Assembly (NCBI GenBank): GCA_963978905.1
Contig: OZ022257.1
Coordinates: forward strand, 13,104,509-13,168,508
Source of the DNA: Trichostrongylus colubriformis
Taxonomy: Eukaryota > Nematoda > Chromadorea > Rhabditida > Trichostrongylidae
Direction of reading: 5' to 3'
DNA: 64,000 bases
The first letter of the stretch is position 1; each line of letters opens with the position of its first letter. Shown piece after piece: positions 47,839 to 58,119 of the stretch. A program made the position numbers and the translations under genes. Below the pieces are notes generated by a model. That model was not told the DNA's origin. It searched no databases and saw only the letters and a list, made by a program, of their open reading frames with translations.

Positions 47839-48914
47839 GCTCTCGACGGGTATATGCTGCGGTTGAAAGGTCAGACCGCGTGTGGCATGATGAAGGGGTT
47901 TTATAGGAGCAGTATATGCCCTTTTGACGGCAGCGTGTTCATCTTTTCTTTGATCGATCCGTTATCCGAAACCTTCACAGCCAGGCACTTGTCAGACTGT
48001 CAATGTTCCGATGAACATCTGGGCTTTATGAAAAACGAGTCTTTCACACCGAGTCTGTTTTTCTCAACGCCCAGAGTAAAGTGTAACTTACACTTTTTTT
48101 CAAAAGTTCATCTCATTTCTTTTCATGGACTCAGCCTTTGATGTCGTGCACATCACACAACGTAGGCCTCAACCGATCCGATTTTTCTGCGATCACGAAC
48201 TGTTTCCATGCGCGCTAGCACGGTTTGTATTTGCTGTTGACGGACCCAGATCTTTATCCGCCGATATCCCTTCCTTTTCGACTCGTATTTGTCTTTTTTT
48301 TTTTGACAGAGACTGTTATTTTTTCTAACCTTGACTCTGTTTGTAGCCCACTTGCCGTTGAGAAACGTTGGACTAACTTAGAGTAATTTTTCGGATAATT
48401 TTTTTAATAAGCGGAAAAAAGACGGGGATAAGTGTCGTCGCCACCATACACAGTGGCTAGTTGATCCGCTTGGGCCAACCCATCCTTGATCCTCTAGCAA
48501 TCATTATTTTTATCATTTTCATTTTACTAGAGGGGATACTTGTACGACTCCGAATAAGCTGAGAAAGCATAAGTGGCATACGCGGTTGATCGATCTCCTT
48601 ATGGGATGCGCCACGCATCCTGCTTTTACTCGTAGTGTCACTCGTATGGGGTTCACTTCTAGTGGCTTGCGCCGCTCAGTTGATGCCCTCAATACTGTTT
48701 CTCTCGTGCCAGATGTGTCTGGCTGTTCTTTGGAAGTTGCAAGTGAAAGCGGCGCTATCTCTAAAAATGGTGTGCTAAATCTGGTAAGAAAAAGATCTGC
48801 ATCTCCTGTCGCCTCTAAACACTGATGTTTATAATCTCCTATGATTTTTTGGTCCTTTTAATACATGTTTATATTCCGAGTCGTGATAGCTTATTTTATT
48901 AGAAAAAGACGTAG
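47839..48914 (+). CDS. Candidate multi-exon gene, unknown family
   Basis: Exon 47839-48082 (MLRLKGQTACGMMKGFYRSS, FSLIDPLSETFTARHLSDC) joins in phase across a 52 bp T-rich intron to 48135 (FDVVHITQRRPQPIRFF). Exon 48347-48382 (acceptor CTGTTTGTAG, donor GTAATT) joins in phase to 48531-48783 (84 codons, acceptor TTCATTTTACTAG, donor CTG/GTAAGA), then to 48903-48914, which adds KKT and a stop. The join from exon two to 48347 is unresolved. The 84-codon exon has strong signals and coding-like codons (LRRSVDALNTVSLVPDVSG). No domain recognised. SINE-like DNA sits in the intron at 48430. Confidence 0.5.
48430..48500 (+). mobile_element. SINE family C, short fragment
   Basis: GTCGCCACCATACACAGTGG then TAGTTGATCCGCTTGGGCCA and ACCCATCCTTGATCC align weakly with the B-box region of the family. 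It lies in an intron of the gene at 47839. Confidence 0.4.
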
Positions 48915-49004
48915 TGTGCAGAACCACGCAATGACATAAAAACTGATTATCCAAGGGGCTCGTGAACCACATGGTTCCAGACCGCGCAACCGTAGAAGCT
49001 GTTT

Positions 49005-49515
49005 TACATGAAGAAGTCGTTCACGGAAATTTCATTTTTTCCCTCTTCTGCTCTTTCCCCATATATGTAGTCATGTTGTATTTGTTCACTATGGTCCACC
49101 GGCAAAGTTTCACGCAAAAAAAAGACAGAAACACATCTCCCCCAGATCCCCACATTCTCGGGCATGTGGGCGGGGCCACGAAGGCTCTGGGAGCAGAGCG
49201 CTTTCAGTCACACGTGGTGGTCAGTGACGCAGTGTAGGAAGCAAATCAACATTAGGCGCGATACTCTGGTTTGCGCTCTTTCCCGCCGACAAATGTTGAT
49301 AAGTGGTTTGGCGGGAATTCAAACGATTTGATTTCCAGATTTTTAATCTTTTATTAGACAAAAGAGTTAGCTTCCAAATTTTTCATTTCTGTATTTCAAA
49401 AAAGAAATTTTCTCCCGTTCCTGTTTTTTTTTTTTTGTTCAAGGGGTGGTTCTAGTGCAGAATTGCTCTAGAAAGGAGTCGGAATCATGGAATTTCCGTG
49501 CACGATTCTTCTTAT
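49005..49515. mobile_element. Foldback family B copy
   Basis: Left GTCGTTCACGGAAATTTCAT and right complement GAATCGTGCACGGAAATTCC are family ends. Internal GCAAAGTTTCACGCAAAAAA, GTGGGCGGGGCC and TCTGGGAGCAGAG match other copies. The unit GGTCAGTGACGCAGTGTAGG to CCCGCCGACAAATGTTG corresponds to the duplicated unit at 56879. Confidence 0.7.
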
Positions 49516-50093
49516 AATGAGCGACCTTAGCAGGATATTCTCTAATACCTTGACAAATCATGAAACTTGTCAAATCCAAGGCCTATTATTCTAGTATTAG
49601 GTGCAAGTCGCAAATTTGGGTCACGGCACTTGCATAACCGCACCGGAAGAGGAGTGGTACCTGTGTGTATGTGTGGGTCAACACAATAACTCCAAATCGG
49701 ATTAACTATCCGTTCGCTTTCACCATCCAATGCCGTACCGACGTCATGTTCTCTTTTTGTGTTCAAGGATCATAAGTAAAAGTGCCCACCTAATCATCAG
49801 TGTCTCACGAAACATCCGTAGTGCGTCTTCAGTGCGAACCGTGAAATTACACCCTTTTTAACGATCAGAACAGGTTTTCTTGCCTACAGTTTTAGTCTAC
49901 GCTGTGTTAAGTATCATACTCAATCAGCAACGTAAGTGAGATGATAAAATTTATTTTATTGATTACCTTGGATACCGTATTTTTGTTATTTGTCGTCATA
50001 CTGTATGAAATCTGTATGTGAATTCTAAACCACTCACTACTGTTCACTGAAATTTTACTTAGGATTGAACTGCTATGCGTCAATCTTTGATAT

Positions 50094-50294
50094 TTAATGT
50101 TTCCTTTCATAGCTTTCCGCTCCATACTCTACCGTATTCGTTTTCTTATCGAGACCGCACACAGAGGACAAGGTCAGAGGATTCGCTTCGTTTTGACCTC
50201 GGTTTTTAGCTAACGATCGTTTTTGGTGCACTTGAAAAAAAGGCCGATGTCGCGATGATTTCTGCATGGTGCGTGATCTAATGGCCCGATGCAT
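50094..50294 (-). CDS. Candidate small gene or exon, 66 codons
   Basis: ATG-initiated minus-strand frame, MHRAIRSRTMQKSSRHRPFF to TVEYGAESYERKH and TAA. Codons are evenly coding-like, and an internal TTTTTTTCAAG acceptor could start an exon within it. No partner exon is joined. The plus strand is not open. Unknown function, basic protein. Confidence 0.22.
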   Translation of the reverse strand: MHRAIRSRTMQKSSRHRPFFQVHQKRSLAKNRGQNEANPLTLSSVCGLDKKTNTVEYGAESYERKH

Positions 50295-50973
50295 TTATTG
50301 AAATTTCACACTCGTTATTCATCCCCTTCGAGCATCATCCCTACGTCTGCGTTAATCGCAAATCTTGAAGACACTGTGGGGCTATTGGTCAGTTGCTTAA
50401 TGGTAAATTGGAAGTGTTAGATAAGGCCGTAGTGAAGAAAGAACGGAAAGAAATGGCCTAAAACCCTAGAAGTAAGACCCCGTCCTGCCACCGATCTTCA
50501 TTGAATACGGGTTTTCGCTCTGTCTGCGTCATTTTATTTGTGGGGCAACGATCAAGCCCAAGTGTGGTCATTACCCCTCCCACCACAGCTACTGAACCGG
50601 CACAATTTGCATAACGGCAGAGCTATGAAGAAAAGCTTAATAGGCTATGAACTGCCTTGGTTTGATCATTTTTTAAAACACTCAAACAGGTCTGCAACAG
50701 GTTAAGCTTCAGTCGAGAGTACCTCGGGTAGGGGCCTTATCTAGCGCACTAGGGGGGAGAGGAAAAAGAATCTACCAGCTGAGTGATTTGAGTTGTTAGG
50801 GAGAATGCTGTAGATGAAAAGTTGCCGTTTGGCCAACTTTCAACATTTTTTCCAGAAATGGTAGCTCGAAAAGCTCCCCCATCTCCCACCTCGCCACGTT
50901 CCACTCCTCAGATGGGAAGGAACGGGGAAAAGCGTCTTTTCCCTCACTCCATGATCAACTCCCAGAAGGGAAT

Positions 50974-51207
50974 TAGATCAGGACAATCTTTTTGGACATG
51001 ATGGTTGACCTTGATCCGGATCAGCTGAGCCGTTCCTGTGTGAGTCAAGTTAGGCTATGCGGGCTTAGAAAGGATCTGATCTTGCGCATCGTGCAGGTGC
51101 AATGCGATTCAGAGCGCTGCGCTTCTCCTTTGCGTTTATTAGCCAAGCTCACGCAGTTTCCATTCGTAAACCTAGGGTATGTTCCGGGTAATATACCGTA
51201 TGCGTGA
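50974..51207 (+). CDS. Candidate exon, 77 codons; antisense frame also open
   Basis: Opens after AAGGGAATTAG and reads IFLDMMVDLDPDQLSRSCVS, then LILRIVQVQCDSERCASPL, to either a GTAAAC site near 51170 or the stop at 51207. Codons are strongly coding-like. The minus strand has an overlapping 123-codon frame (51416-51045, lysine/arginine-rich). Only one is likely real. I favour the plus strand because of third-position composition. Family unknown. Confidence 0.33.
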
Positions 51208-51576
51208 AGTCCCTTCAAAATAAAAAGATGATCCGTGTATTTAAAGGACATTTTAGTCTTCTCACAACCTTTCAATTTCTTTCCCCTTGATGGACTATGG
51301 TAGTCATAAAGACTGGTGCGTATGTATTTGCTCTTCTTCAAATTTGTTCCGTAGAACATCCTTTCACGCGTCCTCGATAGTTTTTTTTTAGCCTCTCTTC
51401 TCCACGCACTCCACATCCTGTTTAATTCATTACAAACAGCTATTTTGTTTATAGTTTTTTGTTTTTTAGCATAAACAATAAATTCAGTAATCCATCAGTA
51501 AGTCACTAGTGCACAAACTGGTAAGCAAAACTTAGCGACAGGGTGGATAAATTTAAAAAAGTTCCATATGCATTTA

Positions 51577-52006
51577 AAGGAATCGTCCACGGAAAATGAG
51601 TTTTTGTGTTACCTATACGTTTATGTTGTATTTGCCTAATGTGGGCCTCATGCAAAATTTCACGCGAAAAAATGCGAATCTGGCTGAGATACAGCACCAC
51701 AAAGTGCGGTCCCAGTGGGCGGGGCCTAAGAGAAAAGCCTCGTTCCGTCGTCCGCCGTGGTCGGAGACGCATTGTAGGAGCAGAAAGTTTCGTAAACAGT
51801 CCCACTCTCCGTTCCCAACGGCGGCGGACCACGGGACGAGGCTTTTACTCTTAGGCCCCGCCCACTGGGACCGCACTTTGTGGCGCTGTATCTCAGCCAG
51901 ATTCGCATTTTTTCGCGTGAAATTTTGCATGAGGCCCACATTAGGCAAATACAACATAAACGTATGGGTAACACAAAAACGCATTTTCCGTGGACGATTC
52001 CTTTTA
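51577..52006. mobile_element. Foldback family B, best copy
   Basis: 430 bp near-palindrome. Left arm GGAATCGTCCACGGAAAATG, GTTACCTATACGTTTATGTT, CGCGAAAAAATGCGAATCTG; the right arm is its inverse to about 95 percent. The central part (GGGCGGGGCCTAAGAGAAAA, CGTCCGCCGTGGTCGGAG) is GC-rich and also inverted. TTAA borders both ends within a base. All five frames of 82-142 codons here come from the palindrome and are not genes. Confidence 0.92.
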
Positions 52007-52147
52007 AGGCCCATAGAGGGATAACCTAAACAGGGCCAAGCATGATGCTAAACGAATTGTATGCCTCGTGCAAGCCCTTCCGCCTTCATTGGAAGAGTTC
52101 TGCAATAAGATCCCCTCTCGAATATGTACGGTTCCTAGTACGAACCT

Positions 52148-52322
52148 TTAGGCCGCGCTCATACTTTTCGTCAGCAGGGTGTGGCGGCGTTCACATGCAG
52201 CGAGGCAGAGTGACACGGGAGAGGTGCATGACGCAGGCAATGAGACAGGGTGGCACAGGCGGAGACGCAGACACACGCAGCCACACCCTTCCGCCGACAC
52301 CGCCAAGTATGAACGTGGCCTT
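52148..52322. mobile_element. GC-rich foldback element, F family
   Basis: Ends TTAGGCCGCGCTCATACTTT and, inverted, AGGCCACGTTCATACTTGGC. Inner arms GCAGGGTGTGGCGGCG and CGCAGCCACACCCTTCCGCC pair. The interior GAGGTGCATGACGCAGGCAA, GGCACAGGCGGAGACGCAG matches the copy at 15016 in the same orientation. Confidence 0.9.
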
Positions 52323-52625
52323 TCTATATCTCTTGAAAAGTATTGCCTATTGCCGTGGCCTTATCTCAATAGCATCGAGCGGTGATGGGGCCAACCGATA
52401 TACGGCTGTTTGGGTGTTTTCAGTGTATGCGGCCAAGGCAAGTAAGTTGCAGTACCCAACAGCAAATACGATTTCCTGCTTTGAACGAGGTACTACCCTA
52501 ACCGAAAAGGATCCAGCAATGCACGTCTCGTGGTTTGCCATTTTTTTGCAAATCATGGTTGGAAAATGGTTGTTCGAAGGGAAATATTGAATTCCAAATG
52601 TGAAATTTGGTTTTGGGCAACGTAA

Positions 52626-52774
52626 TTAGGCCGCCGTCAGACTTTACGATTTTGCGATTTTGCCATTCTGCAATTTAGCGGCATCGCACTTTCACCTGAG
52701 ATTGTGCGATGCCGCAATTTCACGTGCGGAGCCGCGACACCATTCTAAATCGCAGAATCGCGGCGACACGATGA
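52626..52774. mobile_element. F-family foldback, right end lost
   Basis: TTAGGCCGCCGTCAGACTTT and ACGATTTTGCGATTTTGCC match the left arm of 16495. GAGATTGTGCGATGCCGCAA and GCGGAGCCGCGACAC match its centre. The right terminal arm has decayed after AATCGCAGAATCGCGG. Confidence 0.75.
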
Positions 52775-53279
52775 CATGGGTTCAAAGTTCTGAGGCTTCG
52801 AAAAAAGTGGAGTCTGAAGGACTGACTAAGGCTCGAGAAGAACTTGTGGTCACTGAAACGATCAGGGCAACGGGATTGCTGTTTCATTTTTTAAAATTAA
52901 ATTGTGGACCTCACACTTCGCCCGAACACTCAGTCTAAAAACACTCCCCCAAAAACTAAATCAAACAGAACTAAAAAAACTTTTTGAGAAGTTGTTTCAC
53001 AATTTTATAAGTGGGACAGAATTGATGAGCCAGCGTGAGGTCTGGCCGTCCTCCAATAGAATGGAATGGACGATTTGTAGCCTGGCTAGGAACCCCCAGG
53101 TTCAACTCCCCGTCTTTAAATCTGTTTTCCCGGTCAGGCCTTATCATCACTTCTTTTTCTCATGAAAATGAATCTTTTCTCGTATCGTTGTTCACACTGT
53201 ATCCTTATCACCTTTGAAAATCATCTTGAAAGGTCATTGGTTGAGTTTTACAACTGGTTTTGGACGTTTCATCTACTAG

Positions 53280-54424
53280 AAGGGGTGATTCCATTTCTCC
53301 TACCTCGCGTCACTTTTTTTTGCGTCGTAATTTTACGTGTTCCAGTTCAGTTTCACCAAAACTTCACGGTAAAAACCGTATAACGTCGCCATGTAAGAAA
53401 GTGATGGCGTCATTAACGTGTCACGTCTTTTACTGCAAAAATGAGGTAATGGGGAAACCGGTGTGTGGCGACACTATTGGTTTTTGGCCACTTAGATTTT
53501 CACACATACAAGCGCTCTTCTCTAATTTAAGCTCGAGTATTCCTGTAAAGTGATTGAATAAGTTTGAAGTGACTGCTAGTTCCGCTTAATGTGGGTTTCT
53601 TACCACAACTGAAGAACACGATGGTGCTAGTGTTTTAATGGAATTGGCAACAAGACAGGAAATCGATAGTAATGCACTTCTCCAAAGCAAACAGGAAAAG
53701 CAGAAGAGGCTGTGAGCTGCTTTTGAAGGCTATGGAGCAAGGCTCCTATCACAAATCGAACTTCAATGAGTATTTTATATAGCAGTGTCTGAACTATTCA
53801 AAGTCTGCTCTAGAACTTGAACTGTCCAAGAATTGAATTGCCGGTCTGATAAATTTGATGAAGTCAATTGATAGGTTCGATTTCGTGACCCTAATGCATC
53901 GAATAGATGCAACTGTATTTCGTCCATTTCTCAGAATTGCTCGACTTAATCGTGTTAAAAACTTTCATCCGTTCCTCGTCCATCTATTTCGTTCATCAGT
54001 GATCATTCCTTTTCAGTCGTTCCCTTTCTAATTCTCATCGCTTTTCGGTCATAATTGATGGTTTTGCTTTTGGCCGTACTTGATGCTTTCTTGTGTTTTT
54101 TCTAGGTCGTTTTACAAAAATATAAAACAAATGTATTTGCAGAATTGGAGTCGTCGAAGATACTGTCGAAACCCTCTAAACCATCTGGCAACAGAGGCAA
54201 GATGGATTGGATTTGGTCATGGAAAGACACCATGTTCTATGGAATTTGTACTTTTTCAAAGAACGCCAGTACTTCTGAAGGTGATCCTGTGGCCGTGGAC
54301 AAGTGAGTGTTACTAGTATGTATAGCCATGCCTTTACTAACAGCTTTACCCACTTACCAGCTGGTTGGTGGGTGCGATTCATGAACATCAGGACGTGTAC
54401 ATTTCCCATAGCAGGATTATTTGA
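53280..54424 (+). CDS. Candidate multi-exon gene, 3' part
   Basis: Exon 53280-53445: acceptor CGTTTCATCTACTAG, 55 codons (DSISPTSRHFFLRRNFTCSS), donor GAG/GTAATG. Exon 54143-54302: acceptor AATGTATTTGCAG, 52 codons (GKMDWIWSWKDTMFYGICTF, NASTSEGDPVAV), consensus donor GTGAGT. It joins in phase across a 58 bp intron, acceptor CCCACTTACCAG, to 54361-54424 (WLVGAIHEHQDVYISHSRII, stop). The 54 kb pair is among the most convincing in the window. The link back to 53445 needs an intermediate exon, because the phases differ. No domain recognised. Confidence 0.5.
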
Positions 54425-55740
54425 AGGCAGCATGTGCGATAATTTAGATGCTCAGAAATATCTATGTGTTAATTATAAGTTTGGCTAAGTAAATTTGCAA
54501 TCATCTCTTGGTATTGCTCTTACCGTCAACGTTAGAGATAAAGAGGAGGCAATTTGTGACGTAACTGGCAGTGAAAGACACGCTCCATCGCGCCCCACCA
54601 TTGCGCGGGTCACGTGCGTGCGACCGCCACACATCACAGATCCACGTGGCTCTAATCGATACGTCAAAGAGGTGCACTGGAGGCATGGTTTACCACAGAG
54701 GTCAAGCGGGAAAACTGAAGCCTAGTTCTCTGGGTTTTTAGGCACTTTATTGAATTTTTACTTCACTCTCTTCACTGTACCACTAATCTGCTCCTTAATT
54801 CCACGATCGACAAAACTAGCCTCCCTGTTGCTTATCCTGCTCCTGAGAGTTGATGAATCGCACCGTTGAACCGAATGGCTTACGCGGTAATCCCAGTTGC
54901 TTGCATTTGATTCCTTCGCCAGTTTACCCGTAAAACGTCTCATAGTTCAAATTACCTGTGGAATTCAATAATTCTGAGTGGAACTTAACAATTGCTTAAC
55001 AAATAAACCCATCGACTGCTTACCTTCGCTTTGTTTCAGATTTGACGCTCCGCTTCGTCTCAAGAGTTATAGGTGAGCTACTACAGTGCTTTTCTCACTA
55101 TCAGCTTTATTCCCATCCCATCTCCCGCCTTTTGCCTGCATCGAGGCTTTGTAAACTAAAAACTTTCCTGGATGTGCTTGCATGCATTTTAAAGCAACCA
55201 GTTGATGTCTAACGTTTAATTGGAGTTCGGGATGATTCAAAAAGAGAAAGACTTAGACCCCAGAATGGTTACTGATCTGAGCTATTTAAAATATTTTCGA
55301 ATGTATGTCTCACGCAATGCCTAGTTCGAAATCCCTATCACAGAAAAGTCTCTAGTATTCGGACTATTTGTCGCGGGAAAAAGATCTCATCAAGCTTTTA
55401 AAAGCTTAAATACTTTTTGGAGCCCTAACATTTTTGAGTCCTTTCCGCTTCAATAAGATTTTCGAACATGACTACACAATATTATTTTATTTTTAGGAAC
55501 TTCATTACTGTTAATGACCCTGATCACAGTTTCTTGGCAGTTTTGAGTTATATATTTTTCCTAACTCAATTCTATATGAGCGTTCTAAATATCACTGCAA
55601 GTTTTCATTTTGTCAAAATTAATACTAATTCGTCTTTGTGACTTCCTACCGGAAGCTATTTCGGCAGCAATATCGTCGTCATGCGTTTTTTCGAGCAGTT
55701 GATGGCTTTTATGGTATTAACGAATATATAAGCGTGCAGA
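54425..55740. other. No firm gene
   Basis: ACATCACAGATCCACGTGGC at 54631 matches 38931. Overlapping 60-76 codon frames at 54485-54725 on both strands are GC-driven and unsupported. The rest is AT-rich. Confidence 0.35.
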
Positions 55741-55743
55741 TTC

Positions 55744-55986
55744 TTAGATCGCTATAATAACTAGCAGATTGCTGCTTGTTATACATCGCATAGTATTTGC
55801 TTTGACCAAAGCAACTTCGACCATTTCTTCCGGCCAAAGCTTCGCATCTTCTTTCAGTTTGGAGTAGGTAGATGCTAGAAATTTCCTGTGTTCCACTAGA
55901 TTGTCTGCAATTTCATAATTAACCGAACTTGCAGAAAAAACTTTTAAAAAAATTAAAATGGAAAATTTAAATAAATGAACGACCAT
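55744..55986 (-). CDS. Candidate first exon with signal peptide
   Basis: ATG-initiated minus-strand frame of 80 codons. Residues 1-21 form a hydrophobic leader (HLFKFSILIFLKVFSASS), then a charged helical region, YEIADNLVEHRKFLA, KEDAKLWPEEMVEVALV. A possible donor GTATAA lies after about codon 68. The layout suggests a secreted protein, but no downstream exon joins clearly and no family is recognised. Confidence 0.35.
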   Translation of the reverse strand: MVVHLFKFSILIFLKVFSASSVNYEIADNLVEHRKFLASTYSKLKEDAKLWPEEMVEVALVKANTMRCITSSNLLVIIAI

Positions 55987-56306
55987 GTTTCAAAAATTAA
56001 GGGGTAAAAACAAGGAAGTAGGTCCTCCGTTTCGCAGGTGCTCTTGGACGGAGAGTAAACTCAGAGATAACCTCCCTCAACATGGAATTGTTGATTAGTA
56101 AACATGCTTTTACAATTGATTTCCAGATAATTTTGAATTTTGAAAACTGCTGCTATTTGTTGTTGTATGTTAATGCTATTATATTTGTTTTCTATTATTG
56201 TATCATTGTTATAATCTTTATTTACGTTATAATCTTCAAATTTGACTCACAAACCACATCAGCTACCTTCCCCCACCCCTCTTTAGCCCCACAAAAAAAC
56301 TCTCAG

Positions 56307-56577
56307 GTGGTGTGCCATCGCTGACGTCATGTCAACCGTTCGCGAATATGCCGATGAGAGCAAGCGCCGTCGTCTCTATGTGCCAATGACGATGAATTCG
56401 CTGGCAATATGCCAGTATTTGCTACTGTATTTGCAGATGGCGCTGGACTTTGACACCTCGGTTCCCGAGTCAATATTCTACCCTACTCTTTTGTTGTCGG
56501 GGGAAAATATTCCACCCCGAATTCAGAGCTTGAGTTGGCAAAACGCCGGCGAGCCTGTTCCCATTTACGCGCACTGA
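56307..56577 (+). CDS. Candidate terminal exon, 89 codons
   Basis: Opens after AAAAAACTCTCAG (with a further CCCCTCTTTAG upstream) and stays open to TGA at 56575-56577. It contains ATG at 56329 (MSTVREYADESKRRRLYVP), a moderately hydrophobic CQYLLLYLQMAL, and a proline-rich end (PPRIQSLSWQNAGEPVPIY). Codon choice is the most coding-like on this strand in the region. Upstream DNA to 56100 is AT-rich intron-like. No motif or homologue recognised. Confidence 0.42.
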
Positions 56578-56621
56578 TTGTGACGTCACTGAGACGTGCT
56601 GCATATCTGTCACCGATTAAA

Positions 56622-57258
56622 AGAATGGTCTATGGAAATTCGCGTTCTTCTTTTACACATACCAAATACCAGGAAATAGTAATCTTTTTCTCCTTTTTCA
56701 ATCCCGTTGTACGTATTTATGTATTATATGTATTTATGCTATATTTGCTTCTACGGATCAGTTGTAAGGTTACACGCCTTGAACAATAATCCGGTTGAGA
56801 TATAGCTCCTCAAAATGATGTGCGACGAGAGGAACTGTCTGTAGACAGGGGGGGGGCGAGGGCTCTGGAAGCAGAGGGGCGACGGTCAAGTGATCGGGGA
56901 CGCAGTGTAGAAGGCGAATCAACACTGGACGTGAAAATTTGAATTGCGATTTTCCCGCCGACAGCTGTTCAAGGGCTGCTTGGCGAAAATCCAAACGAGT
57001 GCGACGGTCAAGTGATCGGACAGTGTAGAAGGCGAATCAACACTGGACGTGAAAATTTGAACTGCGATTTTCACGCGGACTTCTGTTCAAGGGCTGCTCG
57101 ACGGTAATCCAAACGAGTGCTCTTTTTCCAATTTTCGATCTCTGTACTGGACGAAAGGAAATTTCTCGGTTCCTTCCGTGCCCCTGTTTTTGTTCTATAT
57201 CTAATAGAGCGATTCCGGGAGAAGTTAGAATCATGGGATTCTCGTTTACGATTCCTTT
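56622..57258. mobile_element. Foldback family B copy with internal duplication
   Basis: Left GAATGGTCTATGGAAATTCG and right complement GGAATCGTAAACGAGAATCC are family ends. Inside, a unit of about 120 bp starting GCGACGGTCAAGTGATCGG and running through GAAGGCGAATCAACACTGGA to AATCCAAACGAGT occurs twice in tandem (56879-57000 and 57001-57118), with a 4-5 bp indel. The copy is otherwise degraded. Confidence 0.7.
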
Positions 57259-57310
57259 AATCATCTGTCTCCCTCTCAAGCCTCTAGCCCAGTCACTAGA
57301 ATGAAGGGTA

Positions 57311-58116
57311 CTATGAAACGAGCCAGAAACGTTTTCTACATCTGCAACATTTAGTCTGAACGCTTTCGTTAAAAAAAACTTTCGAAATAATATTTGCGCT
57401 TCTAGTAGCTTGATCTTGGTAGAAATAGGCATAGCTGGAGAAACTTGTAAATGAAGTCAGGTTTTTTGCTGTGCGCTACGGAAGGCTAAATCCGAAATGA
57501 GCTCTTCTTTTGTGTCAGCACAACAAATTACGTGCCCAAGCAGAATTGAAAGTCGCTGCGATCCATCAAGTCTTCCATAAGAACCGTAAAGATTCTGTTT
57601 GAAGAAAATTGTAAGCAAATTTGATCATATGCTGACCAGGAACGATGATTTTTGCGGTGTGTCCGAGGGGCGTGACCTCTGAATAGGCGTGGTGTGTGAG
57701 ATAAGATCCATTCTTTGATTTCTTACTTCGAGGCAAGCGGTAAATCAATACAGGTTGATGATAGCGTGGGTGTTTCACTTCTGGGCAAAGAATAGAATTC
57801 AAGAATATTGAATCATCTAGCCTACCATAACCATTTTTGAAAGTTCACTTAGGTCGCTGAGGATGTATGCTTGGCCCACGAGGCCATTAAATTTCTCATT
57901 CGGGGCTTCTAGTAGAGAACACGAGGTATCATTAAAGGAGTTGCTCGATGATTCCACCACTTCTAGAACCTTTCCATTCCTCAACCTCATTCGGCTGCCA
58001 GATGCAATCCTTATAAAGCGCCGGGGTTCGCGTAGGGTTATTTCTTCAGAATACGCCATGCATCCCACTAATGTATAAAATAGAGAAGCAAAGCAGCAAA
58101 ATGCTGACATAGACAT
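57311..58116 (-). CDS. Candidate secreted-protein gene
   Basis: Minus-strand exon 58116-57849 starts at ATG and encodes a leader of about 22 residues (AFCCFASLFYTLVGCMA), then EEITLREPRRFIRIASGSR. It ends in phase 1 at a GTGAAC donor. A 68 bp intron with acceptor CTATTCTTTGCCCAG leads to 57780-57566 (YHQPVLIYRLPRSKKSKNG, EVTPLGHTAKIIVPGQHM), in phase, ending FLWKT and TGA: 160 residues. A further strong acceptor, AAGTTTCTCCAG, opens exon 57434-57311 (Cys-rich end), which could join from TTACG/GTTCTT. Other donors in exon two, such as GTAAGA near 57733, are possible. Likely extracellular; family unknown. Confidence 0.5.
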
Positions 58117-58119
58117 ATC

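Noticed and set aside
51506..52024. Five overlapping open frames of 82-142 codons.
   Set aside because: All lie in the family B palindrome and mirror each other on opposite strands.
52042..52590. 182-codon plus-strand frame.
   Set aside because: Its central third is the GC-rich F-family foldback at 52148-52322, which lengthens chance frames.
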